This document shows, one piece after another, positions 26,169 to 34,117 of a stretch of 64,000 nucleotides of DNA (positions are counted from its first letter, which is position 1; each line of letters starts with the position of its first letter). Origin of the DNA: Streptomyces sp. HNM0574 (GTDB lineage Bacteria; Actinomycetota; Actinomycetes; Streptomycetales; Streptomycetaceae). The notes under the pieces are model-generated. The model was given only the letters and a program-made list of their open reading frames with translations. It was not told the DNA's origin and did not search any database. Location of the stretch: assembly GCF_012726235.1 (NCBI RefSeq), contig NZ_JAASAH010000010.1:124001-188000 (forward strand), given 5' to 3'. The position numbers and the translations under genes are program-made.

Positions 26169-27308
26169 GCCCCTCGCGGTGCAGCCCTCAACAGTGACCT
26201 GATCCGCCGCGCCCCCAAGGTGCTGCTCCACGACCACCTCGACGGCGGCCTCCGCCCGGCGACCATCGTGGAACTGGCCCGCGAGGCGGGCTACGAGAAC
26301 CTCCCGACCACCGACCCCGAGCGCCTCGGCACCTGGTTCCGGGACGCGGCCGACTCCGGCTCCCTGGAGCGGTACCTGGAGACCTTCGCGCACACCTGCG
26401 CCGTGATGCAGACCCGCGAAGCGCTGTTCCGCGTCGCCGCCGAGTGTGCCGAGGACCTCGCGGCCGACGGCGTCGTCTACGCCGAGGTGCGCTACGCGCC
26501 CGAGCAGCACCTGGAGCGCGGCCTCACGCTGGACCAGGTCGTCGAGGCGGTCAACGACGGCTTCCGCGAGGGCGAGCGCCGCGCGGAGGCGGCCGGCTCC
26601 GCCATCCGCGTCCGCACCCTGCTCGCCGCCATGCGGCACGCCACCCGCTCCCGTGAGATCGCCGAACTCGCCGTCACCCACCGGCAGTCGGGCGTCGTCG
26701 GCTTCGACATCGCCGGGGCCGAGGCCGGGAACCCGCCCGAGCGGCACCTCGACGCCTTCCACCACATCACCAGCCGCAGCAGCCACATCACCATTCACGC
26801 CGGCGAGGCGTTCGGCCTGCCCTCCATCAAGCAGGCCGTACGCAGCTGCGGAGCCCGCCGCCTCGGCCACGGCGTACGACTGGTGGACGACATCGACGTC
26901 GCCGCCGACGGCACCGTCACCCTCGGCGAGATCGCCAACTACGTACGCGACACCCGCATCGCCCTGGAGGTGTGCCCCACCTCCAACCTCCAGACGGGCG
27001 CCGCCACTTCGTACCGCGAGCACCCCATCGACCTGCTGCGCCGGCTGAAGTTCCGGGTCTGCGTCAACACCGACAACCGGCTGGTGAGCGGGACGACGAT
27101 GACGCGCGAGTTCCAGCACCTGGTGGACACCTTCGGCTACGGCCTCGACGAGATGGAGCTGCTGACGCTGAACGCGATGAAGTCCGCCTTCATCCCGTTC
27201 ACCGAGCGCTCGGCCCTGATCCACGAGGTCATCCGCCCGGGGTACGCGCGGCTGCGCACCGGCGCCGTCGACCGGGTGCCGCAGGGCGCCCTGGGCGCCA
27301 CCGCGTAA
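26151..27308 (+). CDS. add: Adenosine deaminase
   Basis: A 385-residue metal-dependent TIM-barrel deaminase converting adenosine (and deoxyadenosine) to inosine for purine salvage. Zinc ligands are His27 and His29 (LHDHLDGG), His in TIHAGEAFG, and Asp in NTDNRLVSGTT; the catalytic Glu is in HAGEA, and the conserved SCGARRLGHGVRL is present. The family length is about 340-390 residues. The ATG has no ribosome site but a -10 hexamer six bases upstream, so the mRNA is probably leaderless. A GntR-type regulator follows downstream on the same strand. Confidence 0.93.
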   Translation: MYLSDNAPRGAALNSDLIRRAPKVLLHDHLDGGLRPATIVELAREAGYENLPTTDPERLGTWFRDAADSGSLERYLETFAHTCAVMQTREALFRVAAECAEDLAADGVVYAEVRYAPEQHLERGLTLDQVVEAVNDGFREGERRAEAAGSAIRVRTLLAAMRHATRSREIAELAVTHRQSGVVGFDIAGAEAGNPPERHLDAFHHITSRSSHITIHAGEAFGLPSIKQAVRSCGARRLGHGVRLVDDIDVAADGTVTLGEIANYVRDTRIALEVCPTSNLQTGAATSYREHPIDLLRRLKFRVCVNTDNRLVSGTTMTREFQHLVDTFGYGLDEMELLTLNAMKSAFIPFTERSALIHEVIRPGYARLRTGAVDRVPQGALGATA

Positions 27309-27474
27309 CGGCGGCGCGCCGCGCAGGGGAGCGGAGCGGGCCGCCCGGGCCCCGCTCACGCTGCCCGCGCCGCCGCTCCCGGCGTCCACCAGTGCGAAAC
27401 TGAGGCCGCTCCCGAGGCCCTTCGCGGCCGACGGGGCGCGCAGGGAGCGACGGAACACACCTCGGGGAGACGGA

Positions 27475-28221
27475 ATGGCCGGCAGACAGATCCAGCGGCG
27501 CCCGGTCGTCACGCTGTACGAGCGGATCGTCGACGCGATCAGGGAGGGCACCTACCCGCCCGGCTCGCAGCTGCCCACCGAACCCCGCCTCGCCACCGAA
27601 CTCGGCGTCAGCAGGCCGGCCCTCCGCGAGGCGCTGATCCTCCTCCAGGAGGACGGCGTGATCACCGTACGGCGCGGGGTGGGCCGCACCGTCAGCCAGC
27701 ACCTGCCGCCCCGCGGATTCGAGTACCTCAAGCCCGTCGAGCAACTGCTCTCGGAGGGCCAACCTGCCCGGACCAGCGCCCTGTTGCGGACGGTCGAGGA
27801 GCCCACCGACTTCTCCACCCAGCACCTCCTGCTGCCCGCGCGCAGCGAGGTCCGCTTCTGGGAGAGCCGCGTCGACTCCGGCGGGGTGCCCTGCTGCCTG
27901 ACCCAGGAGTGGTCGGCCCCGGACGAGGTCCTCGCCGAACACGTCCCCGAGGCCGCCGGACTCCTCGACGGCCCCGACAGCAGCGGCTCCACCATGCTGG
28001 CCCTGCTGCTGCGCGCGGGCCGCGGACTACCGCTGAGCGGCGCCAGCACCGTCGTGGCCACCATGCTCGGCCGCCAGCGGGGCGAGCAGTTCGGACGCTC
28101 GGGCGACACCCCCGCGGTCCTCGTCACCCAGGTCGTCCGCCTGGAGCGGACGCCGCTGCTCGCCGCCAAGTACATGCTCCCCAGCGGCGCCCCGGCCCTG
28201 CCCGTCTGGCAGGCCCGCTGA
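27475..28221 (+). CDS. GntR-family transcriptional regulator (HutC/UTRA type)
   Basis: A 248-residue regulator. The N-terminal winged helix-turn-helix is YERIVDAIREGTYPPGSQLPTEPRLATELGVSRPALREALILLQEDGVI (residues 16-65), the standard GntR signature. The C-terminal domain (from about 90) has the UTRA fold pattern, with EVRFWESRVDSGGVPCCLTQEW and TQVVRLERTPLLAAKYMLP, where small-molecule effectors bind. The effector is unknown; proximity to adenosine deaminase hints at nucleoside control, without direct evidence. The start is ATG after a GGGGAGA site. Confidence 0.88.
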   Translation: MAGRQIQRRPVVTLYERIVDAIREGTYPPGSQLPTEPRLATELGVSRPALREALILLQEDGVITVRRGVGRTVSQHLPPRGFEYLKPVEQLLSEGQPARTSALLRTVEEPTDFSTQHLLLPARSEVRFWESRVDSGGVPCCLTQEWSAPDEVLAEHVPEAAGLLDGPDSSGSTMLALLLRAGRGLPLSGASTVVATMLGRQRGEQFGRSGDTPAVLVTQVVRLERTPLLAAKYMLPSGAPALPVWQAR

Positions 28222-28254
28222 CCGCACCCCAACGGCCGCCGCCCGCCCGCCCGT

Positions 28255-28839
28255 TCACGGCCCGGGCGGCAGCACCCGCGCGACGAACCCGGCCAGCCGC
28301 GCCCGCAGCTCCTCGCGCGGCACCTCCTCGTGATCGGCCAGGTGCCCGACGAGGTCGGCCCGGACGGCGGCGAGCAGGGCGTGCGCCGTGAAGTCACTCC
28401 CGTCCGGCCCGTCCACCCGCTCCAGCACACCCCGCAGCAGCCCGTGCCACCGCTCGTAGTGCTCGGCCCGGTACGGACTCCCGCCCCCGCCCCCCTCCAG
28501 CGCCTGCGCGAGGCGGCGGTTGTCGAGCTTGAAGCACAGGAGGGCGTCGAGCAGCGCGGCCACCCGCTCCCGCGGCGGGGCGTCGGGCCCCAGCGGCGGC
28601 GGCCCGCTCTCGACGGCCTCCCGGACGGGGTCGAGCCGCGCCGCGTACAGCGCGCGGAGCAGCCCCGCGCGATCCCCGAAGGCCCGGAACAGCGTGCCCT
28701 TCCCGACCCCGGCCGCCGCCGCGACCTCCGCCATCGTGACGTCCTCGGGCCGCCCGCTCCGGGCGAACAGGGCGTCGGCGGCCGCGAGTACGGCCTCCCG
28801 GTTGCGTACGGCGTCCTTACGGGACGTGCGTTCGGGCAC
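28255..28839 (-). CDS. TetR-family repressor of the adjacent SnoaL/NmrA pair
   Basis: A 194-residue TetR protein when started at the GTG with GGGAGG six bases before it; an upstream in-frame ATG at 28884 would lie beyond the first operator and is unlikely. The N-terminal helix-turn-helix is REAVLAAADALFARSG...VTMAEVAAAAGVGKGTLFRAFGDRAGLL (residues 14-60). The C-terminal ligand domain is Ala/Leu-rich. Two near-identical palindromes lie between it and the divergent SnoaL gene, so it almost certainly represses both itself and that pair. Confidence 0.88.
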   Translation of the reverse strand: MPERTSRKDAVRNREAVLAAADALFARSGRPEDVTMAEVAAAAGVGKGTLFRAFGDRAGLLRALYAARLDPVREAVESGPPPLGPDAPPRERVAALLDALLCFKLDNRRLAQALEGGGGGSPYRAEHYERWHGLLRGVLERVDGPDGSDFTAHALLAAVRADLVGHLADHEEVPREELRARLAGFVARVLPPGP

Positions 28840-28859
28840 GCTGCCCTCCCTTTGCGAAA

Positions 28860-28902
28860 CGGACCGCCGGTCCGCTACGTTCAAAGCGGACCGACGGTCC
28901 GC
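28860..28902. promoter_or_regulatory. Two TetR-type operators, core CGGACCGNCGGTCCG
   Basis: Operator 1 (28860-28874) is CGGACCG-C-CGGTCCG, a perfect 7+1+7 palindrome. Operator 2 (28886-28902) is GCGGACCG-A-CGGTCCGC, a perfect 8+1+8 palindrome. Their centres are 27 bases apart. They fill most of the 86-base gap between the divergent TetR and SnoaL genes. Confidence 0.85.
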
Positions 28903-28925
28903 ATTCTACGAGACGGAGGATCACC

Positions 28926-29345
28926 GTGTCCGAACCGGCTTCTACCCCCGCGCAGCTCTTCCGCCACAGCCTGCGCCTGCTGCTCGCCAAGGACATCCCC
29001 GGCTGGGTCGCCCTGTGGGACGACCACGGCGTGATGGAGTTCCCCTTCGCCCCCGAGGGGCGCCCCCGCCGCCTGGAGGGCAGGGATGCCGTCGCCGCCT
29101 ACATGCGCCCCTACCCCGACCACATCGACCTGCACGACTTCCGCGACGTACGCATCCACGAGACCACCGACCCGGGAACCGTCGTCGCCGAGATGCGCGG
29201 CGTGGGGCAACTGGTGGAATCCGGCGCCCCCTTCGAGACCCGGTACATCGCCGTCGTCACCTTCCGGCACGGCCGCATCACCACCTACCGCGACTACTGG
29301 AGCCCCCTCACTCCCGGCGCCGAGTTCACCGGGAGCGCGCGATGA
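28926..29345 (+). CDS. SnoaL/NTF2-like small protein
   Basis: A 139-residue NTF2-fold protein: LFRHSLRLLLAKDIPGWVALWDDHGVMEFPF at the N-terminus and VTFRHGRITTYRDYWSP at the C-terminus are the SnoaL-like signatures. Such folds act as cyclases, isomerases, hydrolases or binding proteins. The GTG start follows a GGAGGA site located just after operator 2. Its stop overlaps the start of the next gene (ATGA), so both are made together under the TetR repressor. Confidence 0.85.
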   Translation: MSEPASTPAQLFRHSLRLLLAKDIPGWVALWDDHGVMEFPFAPEGRPRRLEGRDAVAAYMRPYPDHIDLHDFRDVRIHETTDPGTVVAEMRGVGQLVESGAPFETRYIAVVTFRHGRITTYRDYWSPLTPGAEFTGSAR

Positions 29346-30190
29346 CGTCCCCCGTCCTGGTCATCGGCGCCACCGGCACCACCGGCAGCCGCACCACCGC
29401 ACGGCTCACCGCCGCCGGCCACCGCGTACGCGCCGCCACCCGCCGCACCACGCACGTCCCCGGCGCCGAGCCCGTCCGCTTCGACTGGACCGATCCCGCC
29501 ACCCACGCCGCCGCCCTCGACGGCGCCGACCGTGTCTACCTCGTCCCGCCCGTCGGCGATCCCGACCCGGCGGCGGTCATGCTGCCCTTCCTCGACCGGG
29601 CCAGGGCCGCCGGAGTGCGCCGCGCGGTCCTGCTGAGCTCCTCCGCCATCCCGTCCGGCGGCCCGGCGGTGGGAAAGGTGCACGAGGCGCTGCCCGGCCT
29701 CTTCCCCCAGTGGGCGGTGCTGCGCCCCTCCTGGTTCATGCAGAACTTCACCGGCACCCACCCGCACGCCGTGAGCATCCGCGAGGAAGGCGTCATCCGC
29801 ACCGCCACCGGAACCGGCCGGATCGGCTTCGTCGACGCCGAGGACATCGCAGCCGTCGCCGCACACGCCCTGACCGATGAACGGGCCCCCAACACCGACC
29901 TGCTCCTCACCGGCCCCCAGGCCCTCAGCCACGACGACATCGCCGCCATCACCACGGACGTCACCGGCCACCCCGTGGCCCACCGTCACCTCACCCGCAC
30001 CCAGCTCCGCGACCACCTCACGGCAGCGCTCCCGCCCGAGTTCGCCACCATGCTGGCCGACATGGACCACGCCATCGCCCACGGCGCCGAGAACCGCCTC
30101 ACCGACACGGTCCACCGCATCACCGGCCGGCCCCCGAACACGTACCGCACCGCCCTGAAGAGAGAACAGCGGCCCACCACCCGGACATGA
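29342..30190 (+). CDS. NmrA-like NAD(P)-binding oxidoreductase
   Basis: A 282-residue atypical SDR. The Rossmann motif is VLVIGATGTTGSRTTARL (GxxGxxG) at residues 5-22, followed by RAATRR typical of NADP preference. There is no YxxxK catalytic motif; SWFMQNFTGTH occupies the corresponding region, as in NmrA/azoreductase-like proteins that bind NADP and may sense redox or reduce quinones. Translation is coupled to the SnoaL gene by ATGA. The pair, under a TetR repressor, suggests an inducible response to a small organic compound. Confidence 0.87.
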   Translation: MTSPVLVIGATGTTGSRTTARLTAAGHRVRAATRRTTHVPGAEPVRFDWTDPATHAAALDGADRVYLVPPVGDPDPAAVMLPFLDRARAAGVRRAVLLSSSAIPSGGPAVGKVHEALPGLFPQWAVLRPSWFMQNFTGTHPHAVSIREEGVIRTATGTGRIGFVDAEDIAAVAAHALTDERAPNTDLLLTGPQALSHDDIAAITTDVTGHPVAHRHLTRTQLRDHLTAALPPEFATMLADMDHAIAHGAENRLTDTVHRITGRPPNTYRTALKREQRPTTRT

Positions 30191-30265
30191 CCCACCGTCA
30201 CGCACCCCGCCCATGACCCGTTCGGGGTGCCAAGGCGCGAGCCCCCTTGCCTTTCGCGGACACAA

Positions 30266-30297
30266 CGAAGGCCCTCACGCTCCCGTGAGGGCCTTCG
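30266..30297. terminator. 14-bp hairpin between the NmrA gene and a tRNA gene
   Basis: CGAAGGCCCTCACG and its exact complement flank a four-base loop. It lies downstream of the NmrA gene and also downstream of the minus-strand tRNA, so it probably ends both transcripts. Confidence 0.7.
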
Positions 30298-30340
30298 CGG
30301 TAATTCACCCAGCTCAGAACGTTTCTGCACGCTCCGGCAG

Positions 30341-30417
30341 TGGTGGGGCGGGTGGGACTCGAACCCACGGCCGACGGATTATGAGTCCGTTGCTCTAACC
30401 GGCTGAGCTACCGCCCC
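30341..30417 (-). tRNA. tRNA with CAT anticodon (elongator Met or Ile2)
   Basis: The minus strand folds into a cloverleaf. The acceptor stem GGGGCGG pairs with CCGCCCC, the D-arm has AGCTCAGCCGGTTAGAGC, the anticodon loop is CTCATAA (anticodon CAT), and the T-arm has GTGGGTTCGAGTCCCAC. The discriminator is A and CCA is encoded. Elongator Met and lysidine-modified Ile2 tRNAs share this anticodon, and sequence alone does not decide between them. It is not the initiator, which would begin CGCGGGG with a C-A mismatch. Confidence 0.92.
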
Positions 30418-30579
30418 GGGACGGCGCGCGTACATCTGTGCGCGTCGCTTCTGCCGCAGCATAGCTGCTCATACGATCTCCCGCCCCTGCCGGGGGGAGC
30501 CGTACGCAGGGGAGGACTCCGATCTTGGGGCGGTTGGTTCCCGAGATCCCCAACATCCTTGCCCGGGCACCGAATCGGC

Positions 30580-30594
30580 GTGATCGGGATCACA
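30580..30594. promoter_or_regulatory. Crp-like palindrome GTGATC-GG-GATCAC
   Basis: A perfect 6+2+6 palindrome that fits GTGA-N6-TCAC, the core recognised by Crp proteins. It lies between the two tRNA genes, about 163 bases upstream of the CAT tRNA on the minus strand. No adjacent protein gene starts here, so its target is unclear. Confidence 0.35.
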
Positions 30595-30636
30595 TGCACG
30601 GGTGGCGGACGCCGACGGGACCAGGTGGACCAACAA

Positions 30637-30666
30637 GAAGAAGGACCCCCGGAGGGGCCCTTCTTC
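30637..30666 (-). terminator. Hairpin terminator of the Asn tRNA
   Basis: A 13-position stem with a four-base loop begins 6 bases after the tRNA 3' end. The single mismatch is A-C on the plus strand but G-U on the minus strand, so the structure favours the minus-strand transcript. Confidence 0.7.
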
Positions 30667-30671
30667 GTTTG

Positions 30672-30744
30672 CTCCCGCGACTGGACTCGAACCAGTAACC
30701 TGCCGGTTAACAGCCGGCTGCTCTGCCGATTGAGCTACACGGGA
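30672..30744 (-). tRNA. tRNA-Asn (GTT)
   Basis: The cloverleaf on the minus strand has acceptor TCCCGTG paired with CGCGGGA (one G-T), D-arm TAGCTCAATCGGCAGAGC, anticodon loop CTGTTAA (anticodon GTT), T-arm CTGGTTCGAGTCCAG and discriminator G, all as expected for Asn. CCA is not encoded. Confidence 0.95.
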
Positions 30745-30903
30745 TTGTTCCGCTCGGACACGCCCACTTGGTGTCGGGGGCGTTCCCTCGCTGTGAGCAA
30801 TACATTAGCGCATGCCAGGGCCTACGCCGAAATCGGTGACCGCGGGGCCCCGGGTACGGTCCTCGGACCGCCCCCACCAGGGAACCGAGAGAAGGGTGTT
30901 GCC

Positions 30904-31203
30904 ATGCGTTACCGGCTCACGTTCGCCGCTGGACTGGCCGTCGGATACGTGCTCGGTACGCGCGCCGGTCGCGAGCGTTACGAGCGTCTGCGGGAGGCGG
31001 GCAGGCGAATGGCCGAGAATCCCGCGGTGCGGAACGCGACCGAAGTCGCCGCGCAGAGTGGCCGGGAAGCGGCCTCCAAGGCGGCCGGTGTCGTCACCGA
31101 CAAGCTCGGCAGCCGGCTGCCCGACTCCGTCGGCGACAAGGTGCGGGCCCTGCGCGACCAGCGGACGCCGCTGGACGACGACTGGGGCAGGAGCAACACG
31201 TAG
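30904..31203 (+). CDS. Small protein with an N-terminal membrane segment (YtxH-like)
   Basis: 99 residues. Residues 4-18 (RLTFAAGLAVGYVLG) form a short hydrophobic segment with the GYVLGTRAGRERYE motif common in actinobacterial YtxH-type proteins. The rest is an amphipathic helical region rich in Ala, Glu and Arg (AAQSGREAASKAAGVVTDKLG), probably coiled. The tail is acidic and polar. The family has no defined function; some members are stress-induced. The ATG follows a GAGAAGG site. A T-tract terminator lies downstream. Confidence 0.8.
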   Translation: MRYRLTFAAGLAVGYVLGTRAGRERYERLREAGRRMAENPAVRNATEVAAQSGREAASKAAGVVTDKLGSRLPDSVGDKVRALRDQRTPLDDDWGRSNT

Positions 31204-31219
31204 CGCGCCGATTCCCCGG

Positions 31220-31279
31220 CGGGCCCTTCCGTCCGGTGCCGCGTTGACCGCGGTGCCCGGGTGGGAGGGCCCGTTTTTT
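31220..31279 (+). terminator. Intrinsic terminator with T6 tract
   Basis: CGGGCCCT pairs with AGGGCCCG around an inner hairpin (CCGCG-TTGA-CCGCGG region), followed by TTTTTTG. It ends the YtxH-like gene transcript. Confidence 0.7.
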
Positions 31280-31296
31280 GTGCGGGGAGGCGCGGG

Positions 31297-32184
31297 TCAG
31301 GTGGGGAGGGGGCGGGCGCGGGAGGCGTTGAGGAGGGGGCCGAGGAGGTCGCCGTGCCGTTCCAGGCGTGCGGGCAGGTCGGTGGCGAGGAAGACCAGGT
31401 CGTCGGGGGTTCCGGCGGCGTCCAGCTCGTCCCAGGTGACCGGGGTGGAGACGGTGGGCTGCTGCTGGGCGCGGAGGGTGTAGGGGGCGGCCGTGGTCTT
31501 GGCGGCCGCGTTCTGGGAGTGGTCGACGAAGACCTTTCCGGGGCGGAGGGCTCTCGTCATCCTGCTGAGTGCGAGGTCCGGCATCGCGGCCTCGGCCTCC
31601 TGGGCGATCCGCTTCGCGTAGGCGGAGACGGCCGAGGAGTCGGTGAGCTCCACGGGGGCGAGCAGGTGCAGGCCCTTGGAGCCGGAGGTCTTGGCGAGGA
31701 CGGTCAGGTCGTCCCCTTCCAGGCGTTCGCGGAGCCAGTGGGCCACGGTCCGGCATTCGAGGATTCCGGCGCCGGGGCCCGGGTCGAGGTCGAGGACGAG
31801 GCGGTCGGCCATGGCCTCGTGGTCGATCTGCCACTGCGGGGTGTGGAGTTCCAGTGCGGCGAGGTTCGCGGCCCAGACGAGGGTGGCCAGGTCCTGGATG
31901 AGGACCTGGTTCATGGGGGTGCTGCTGATGCGGGTGGTCTCGCGGACCGTCACCCAGGAGGGGGTGCCGGGCGGGACGTGTTTCGCGAAGAAGGAGGGGG
32001 CGTCGACGCCGTCCGGGTAGCGGAGGAAGGAGAGCGGGCGTCCGAAGAGGTGCGGCAGGACCGCGCCGGCGACCGAGGCGTAGTAGTGCAGGGCTTCGCC
32101 CTTGGTGAAGCCGGTGGCCGGATAGAGCACCTTGTCGAGATTGCTCAGGGCCAGACGGCGGCCCTCGATCTCCGCGTACGGCAT
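31297..32184 (-). CDS. LigD-type polymerase/primase of the NHEJ system
   Basis: A 295-residue protein equal to the polymerase domain of bacterial LigD alone; no ligase or nuclease domain is attached. The N-terminus LSNLDKVLYPATGFTKGEALHYY is the family signature. The catalytic Asp pair is LDLDPG (Asp132, Asp134), the nucleotide-binding KTSGSKGLHL is near 165, and a third acidic site is in VFVDHSQN. It adds nucleotides at double-strand break ends held by Ku. It is divergent from ku with only 30 bases between the start codons, strongly indicating a shared control region. A separate ATP-dependent ligase must be encoded elsewhere. Confidence 0.93.
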   Translation of the reverse strand: MPYAEIEGRRLALSNLDKVLYPATGFTKGEALHYYASVAGAVLPHLFGRPLSFLRYPDGVDAPSFFAKHVPPGTPSWVTVRETTRISSTPMNQVLIQDLATLVWAANLAALELHTPQWQIDHEAMADRLVLDLDPGPGAGILECRTVAHWLRERLEGDDLTVLAKTSGSKGLHLLAPVELTDSSAVSAYAKRIAQEAEAAMPDLALSRMTRALRPGKVFVDHSQNAAAKTTAAPYTLRAQQQPTVSTPVTWDELDAAGTPDDLVFLATDLPARLERHGDLLGPLLNASRARPLPT

Positions 32185-32214
32185 ACCCTGAGAGTCCCAC
32201 AGAAGGGACAAAGG

Positions 32215-33282
32215 ATGCGTTCTATCTGGAAAGGGTCCATTTCCTTCGGTCTGGTCTCCATCCCGATCAAGGTCGTCTCCGCCACGGAGAGCCACAGCGT
32301 CTCCTTTCACCAGGTGCACACCACGGACGGCGGGCGGATCCGCTACCGCAAGGTGTGCGAGCTGGAGGAGAAGGAGGTGCCGAAGGAGGAGATCGGCAAG
32401 GGGTTCCAGACCGGGGACGGGACCACGGTGCAGCTGACGGACGACGACCTGGCCTCGTTGCCGCTGCCCACGGCGAAGACGGTCGAGATCCTCGGGTTCG
32501 TGCCGGCCGGGGACATCGACCCCATCCAGCTCGACCGCTCGTACTTCCTGGAGGGCGACGGGCAGGCGGCGGACAAGCCGTACGCGCTGCTGCGGCGGGC
32601 GCTGGAGCGCTCGGGGAAGGTGGCCGTCGCCAAGCTGGCGATGCGGGGGCGGGAGAGTCTCGGAATGCTGCGGGTCTACGGGGACGTGCTCGCGCTGCAC
32701 ACCATGCTGTGGCCCGACGAGATCCGGTCGGCGGGCGGGCTCGCTCCCGCCGAGAGCGTCACCGTCCGGGACGCCGAACTCGATCTGGCGGACACCCTGA
32801 TGGAGACCCTGGGCGAGCTGGACTGGGACGAGCTGCACGACGAGTACCGCGCCGCCGTGGAGCAGCTGGTCCGGGCGAAGGCCGAGGGGGCGGAGCTGCC
32901 CGAGGAGCCGGCCGCCGAGGCGGGGAGGAGCGGCCGGGTCGTCGATCTGATGTCGGTGCTGGAGAACAGCGTGCAGGCCGCGAAGGAGTCCCGCGGGGAG
33001 GGCGGGGAGGCGACGGTGCACGAGCTCTCCGAGCGGCGTGCGGCGAAGCGGCCCGCTTCCGGGGGCACGGCGAAGAAGACGGCGGCGAAGAAGAGCGCGT
33101 CCGGCGGGAAGAAGGGTGCCGCGGCGAAGAAGAGCGGGGCGAAGGCGGCGGAGACGGGCGGGGCGAAGTCCGGCGGGGCGAAGGCGGCGAAGAAGGCGGC
33201 GAAGAAGGCCGCGGCGAAGTCGTCCGGGGCGGCGAAGAAGAGCACCGCCAAGAAGAGCGCACGTCCCCGCAGGTCCGCCTGA
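32215..33282 (+). CDS. ku: Ku protein, DNA double-strand-break end-binding
   Basis: 355 residues. The Ku core covers residues 1-260: MRSIWKGSISFGLVSIPIKV, SFHQVHTTDGGRIRYRKVCELEEKEV, LDRSYFLEGDGQAADKPYALL, and LHTMLWPDEIR. It forms a ring-shaped homodimer that slides onto broken DNA and recruits LigD-type proteins. The C-terminal tail of about 80 residues is Lys/Ala-rich (many AKK and KKAA repeats, histone H1-like), a feature of actinobacterial Ku that adds DNA binding. The ATG lies after AAAGG, in a 30-base divergent gap with the polymerase gene. Confidence 0.95.
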   Translation: MRSIWKGSISFGLVSIPIKVVSATESHSVSFHQVHTTDGGRIRYRKVCELEEKEVPKEEIGKGFQTGDGTTVQLTDDDLASLPLPTAKTVEILGFVPAGDIDPIQLDRSYFLEGDGQAADKPYALLRRALERSGKVAVAKLAMRGRESLGMLRVYGDVLALHTMLWPDEIRSAGGLAPAESVTVRDAELDLADTLMETLGELDWDELHDEYRAAVEQLVRAKAEGAELPEEPAAEAGRSGRVVDLMSVLENSVQAAKESRGEGGEATVHELSERRAAKRPASGGTAKKTAAKKSASGGKKGAAAKKSGAKAAETGGAKSGGAKAAKKAAKKAAAKSSGAAKKSTAKKSARPRRSA

Positions 33283-33307
33283 GTGCGGGGCCGTACTGCC
33301 GGGCGGT

Positions 33308-34117
33308 TCAGGGGGCCTGCGGGGAGTGCCTCCCGTGGTGGGTCCGGGTGCCGGCCTCGGCGGGGACGCGGTGGCGGGGGAGGAAGAGCACCGAGTTCAC
33401 GTAGCGGCGGTGGGGGGCCAGGGAGCGGCGGAGCAGGCCGTGTTCGGCGACGTGCGCGGTGCACTTCTGGTGGTGGGCCAGGTCGAACCTGTCGAGCGGG
33501 AGCCACTGTTGGGCGGGGCGGACCCAGCCTCCGTAGTCGAGGGTGGACAGCAGGTCGAGGACCGGGGTCATCGGCTGGATGCGCAGTTCGAGTTCGATGA
33601 AGAGCGCGGGACGTGATCTGCGGATGGTCTGCTCCGCGCCCTGGAGGACGGCCAGTTCGCTGCCGTCCACGTCGATCTTGAGCATCGTGACGTCGCTGAG
33701 GGCGAGTTCGTCCAGGGCGAGGCACGGGACGTCGAGCGGGGTGGCGTGGATCTCGCGGCGGCGGACGAGGGAGGAGACGCCGCGGTCGCCGCGTCCGTCC
33801 CGGGGGAGCCAGAGGGTGGCGGTGCCCGTGCGGTCGGTGGCGGCGGCCTGGAGCACCTCGACGTTGGCCGGGGTGGTGTCCCGGAGGCGCTGTGCCAGAT
33901 GGGGCACGGGCTCGACGGTGACGACGCGGGTGGCGCGGTGCGCGAGCCGGCGCGTCCACGGTCCGTACCAGCCGCCGACGTCGACGGCCGTGCCGCCCGG
34001 TGGGCAGAAGTCGGCGAGGTGGCGCAGCTCCGGTTCGAAGCGCGGGTAGAGGAGGTCCGTCGCCGTGGTGAGCAGGCGGGGCGGCAGATGGGGGGCGAGG
34101 CGTGCGGCGAGGGTCAT
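33308..34117 (-). CDS. FkbM-family methyltransferase, last gene of the coupled glycoconjugate operon
   Basis: 269 residues with a Rossmann-type SAM domain: AVDVGGWYGPWTRRLAHRAT (residues 44-63) is motif I, VVTVEPVPHL motif II, and the FkbM signature MLKIDVDGSELAVLQGAEQTI (near 150) is clear. FkbM proteins O-methylate hydroxyls on sugars or polyketides. A C-terminal extension rich in Arg and His is unusual for the family. Its ATG overlaps the stop of the Trm112-like gene (ATGA). It probably methylates the glycan built by the upstream products. Confidence 0.86.
   Translation of the reverse strand: MTLAARLAPHLPPRLLTTATDLLYPRFEPELRHLADFCPPGGTAVDVGGWYGPWTRRLAHRATRVVTVEPVPHLAQRLRDTTPANVEVLQAAATDRTGTATLWLPRDGRGDRGVSSLVRRREIHATPLDVPCLALDELALSDVTMLKIDVDGSELAVLQGAEQTIRRSRPALFIELELRIQPMTPVLDLLSTLDYGGWVRPAQQWLPLDRFDLAHHQKCTAHVAEHGLLRRSLAPHRRYVNSVLFLPRHRVPAEAGTRTHHGRHSPQAP

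Noticed and set aside
30341..30417. Initiator tRNA-Met
   Set aside because: The acceptor stem and T-arm are of elongator type; the 5' end is fully paired.
33038..33282. Lys/Ala codon repeats at the end of ku as a DNA repeat element
   Set aside because: They encode the normal histone-like tail of actinobacterial Ku.
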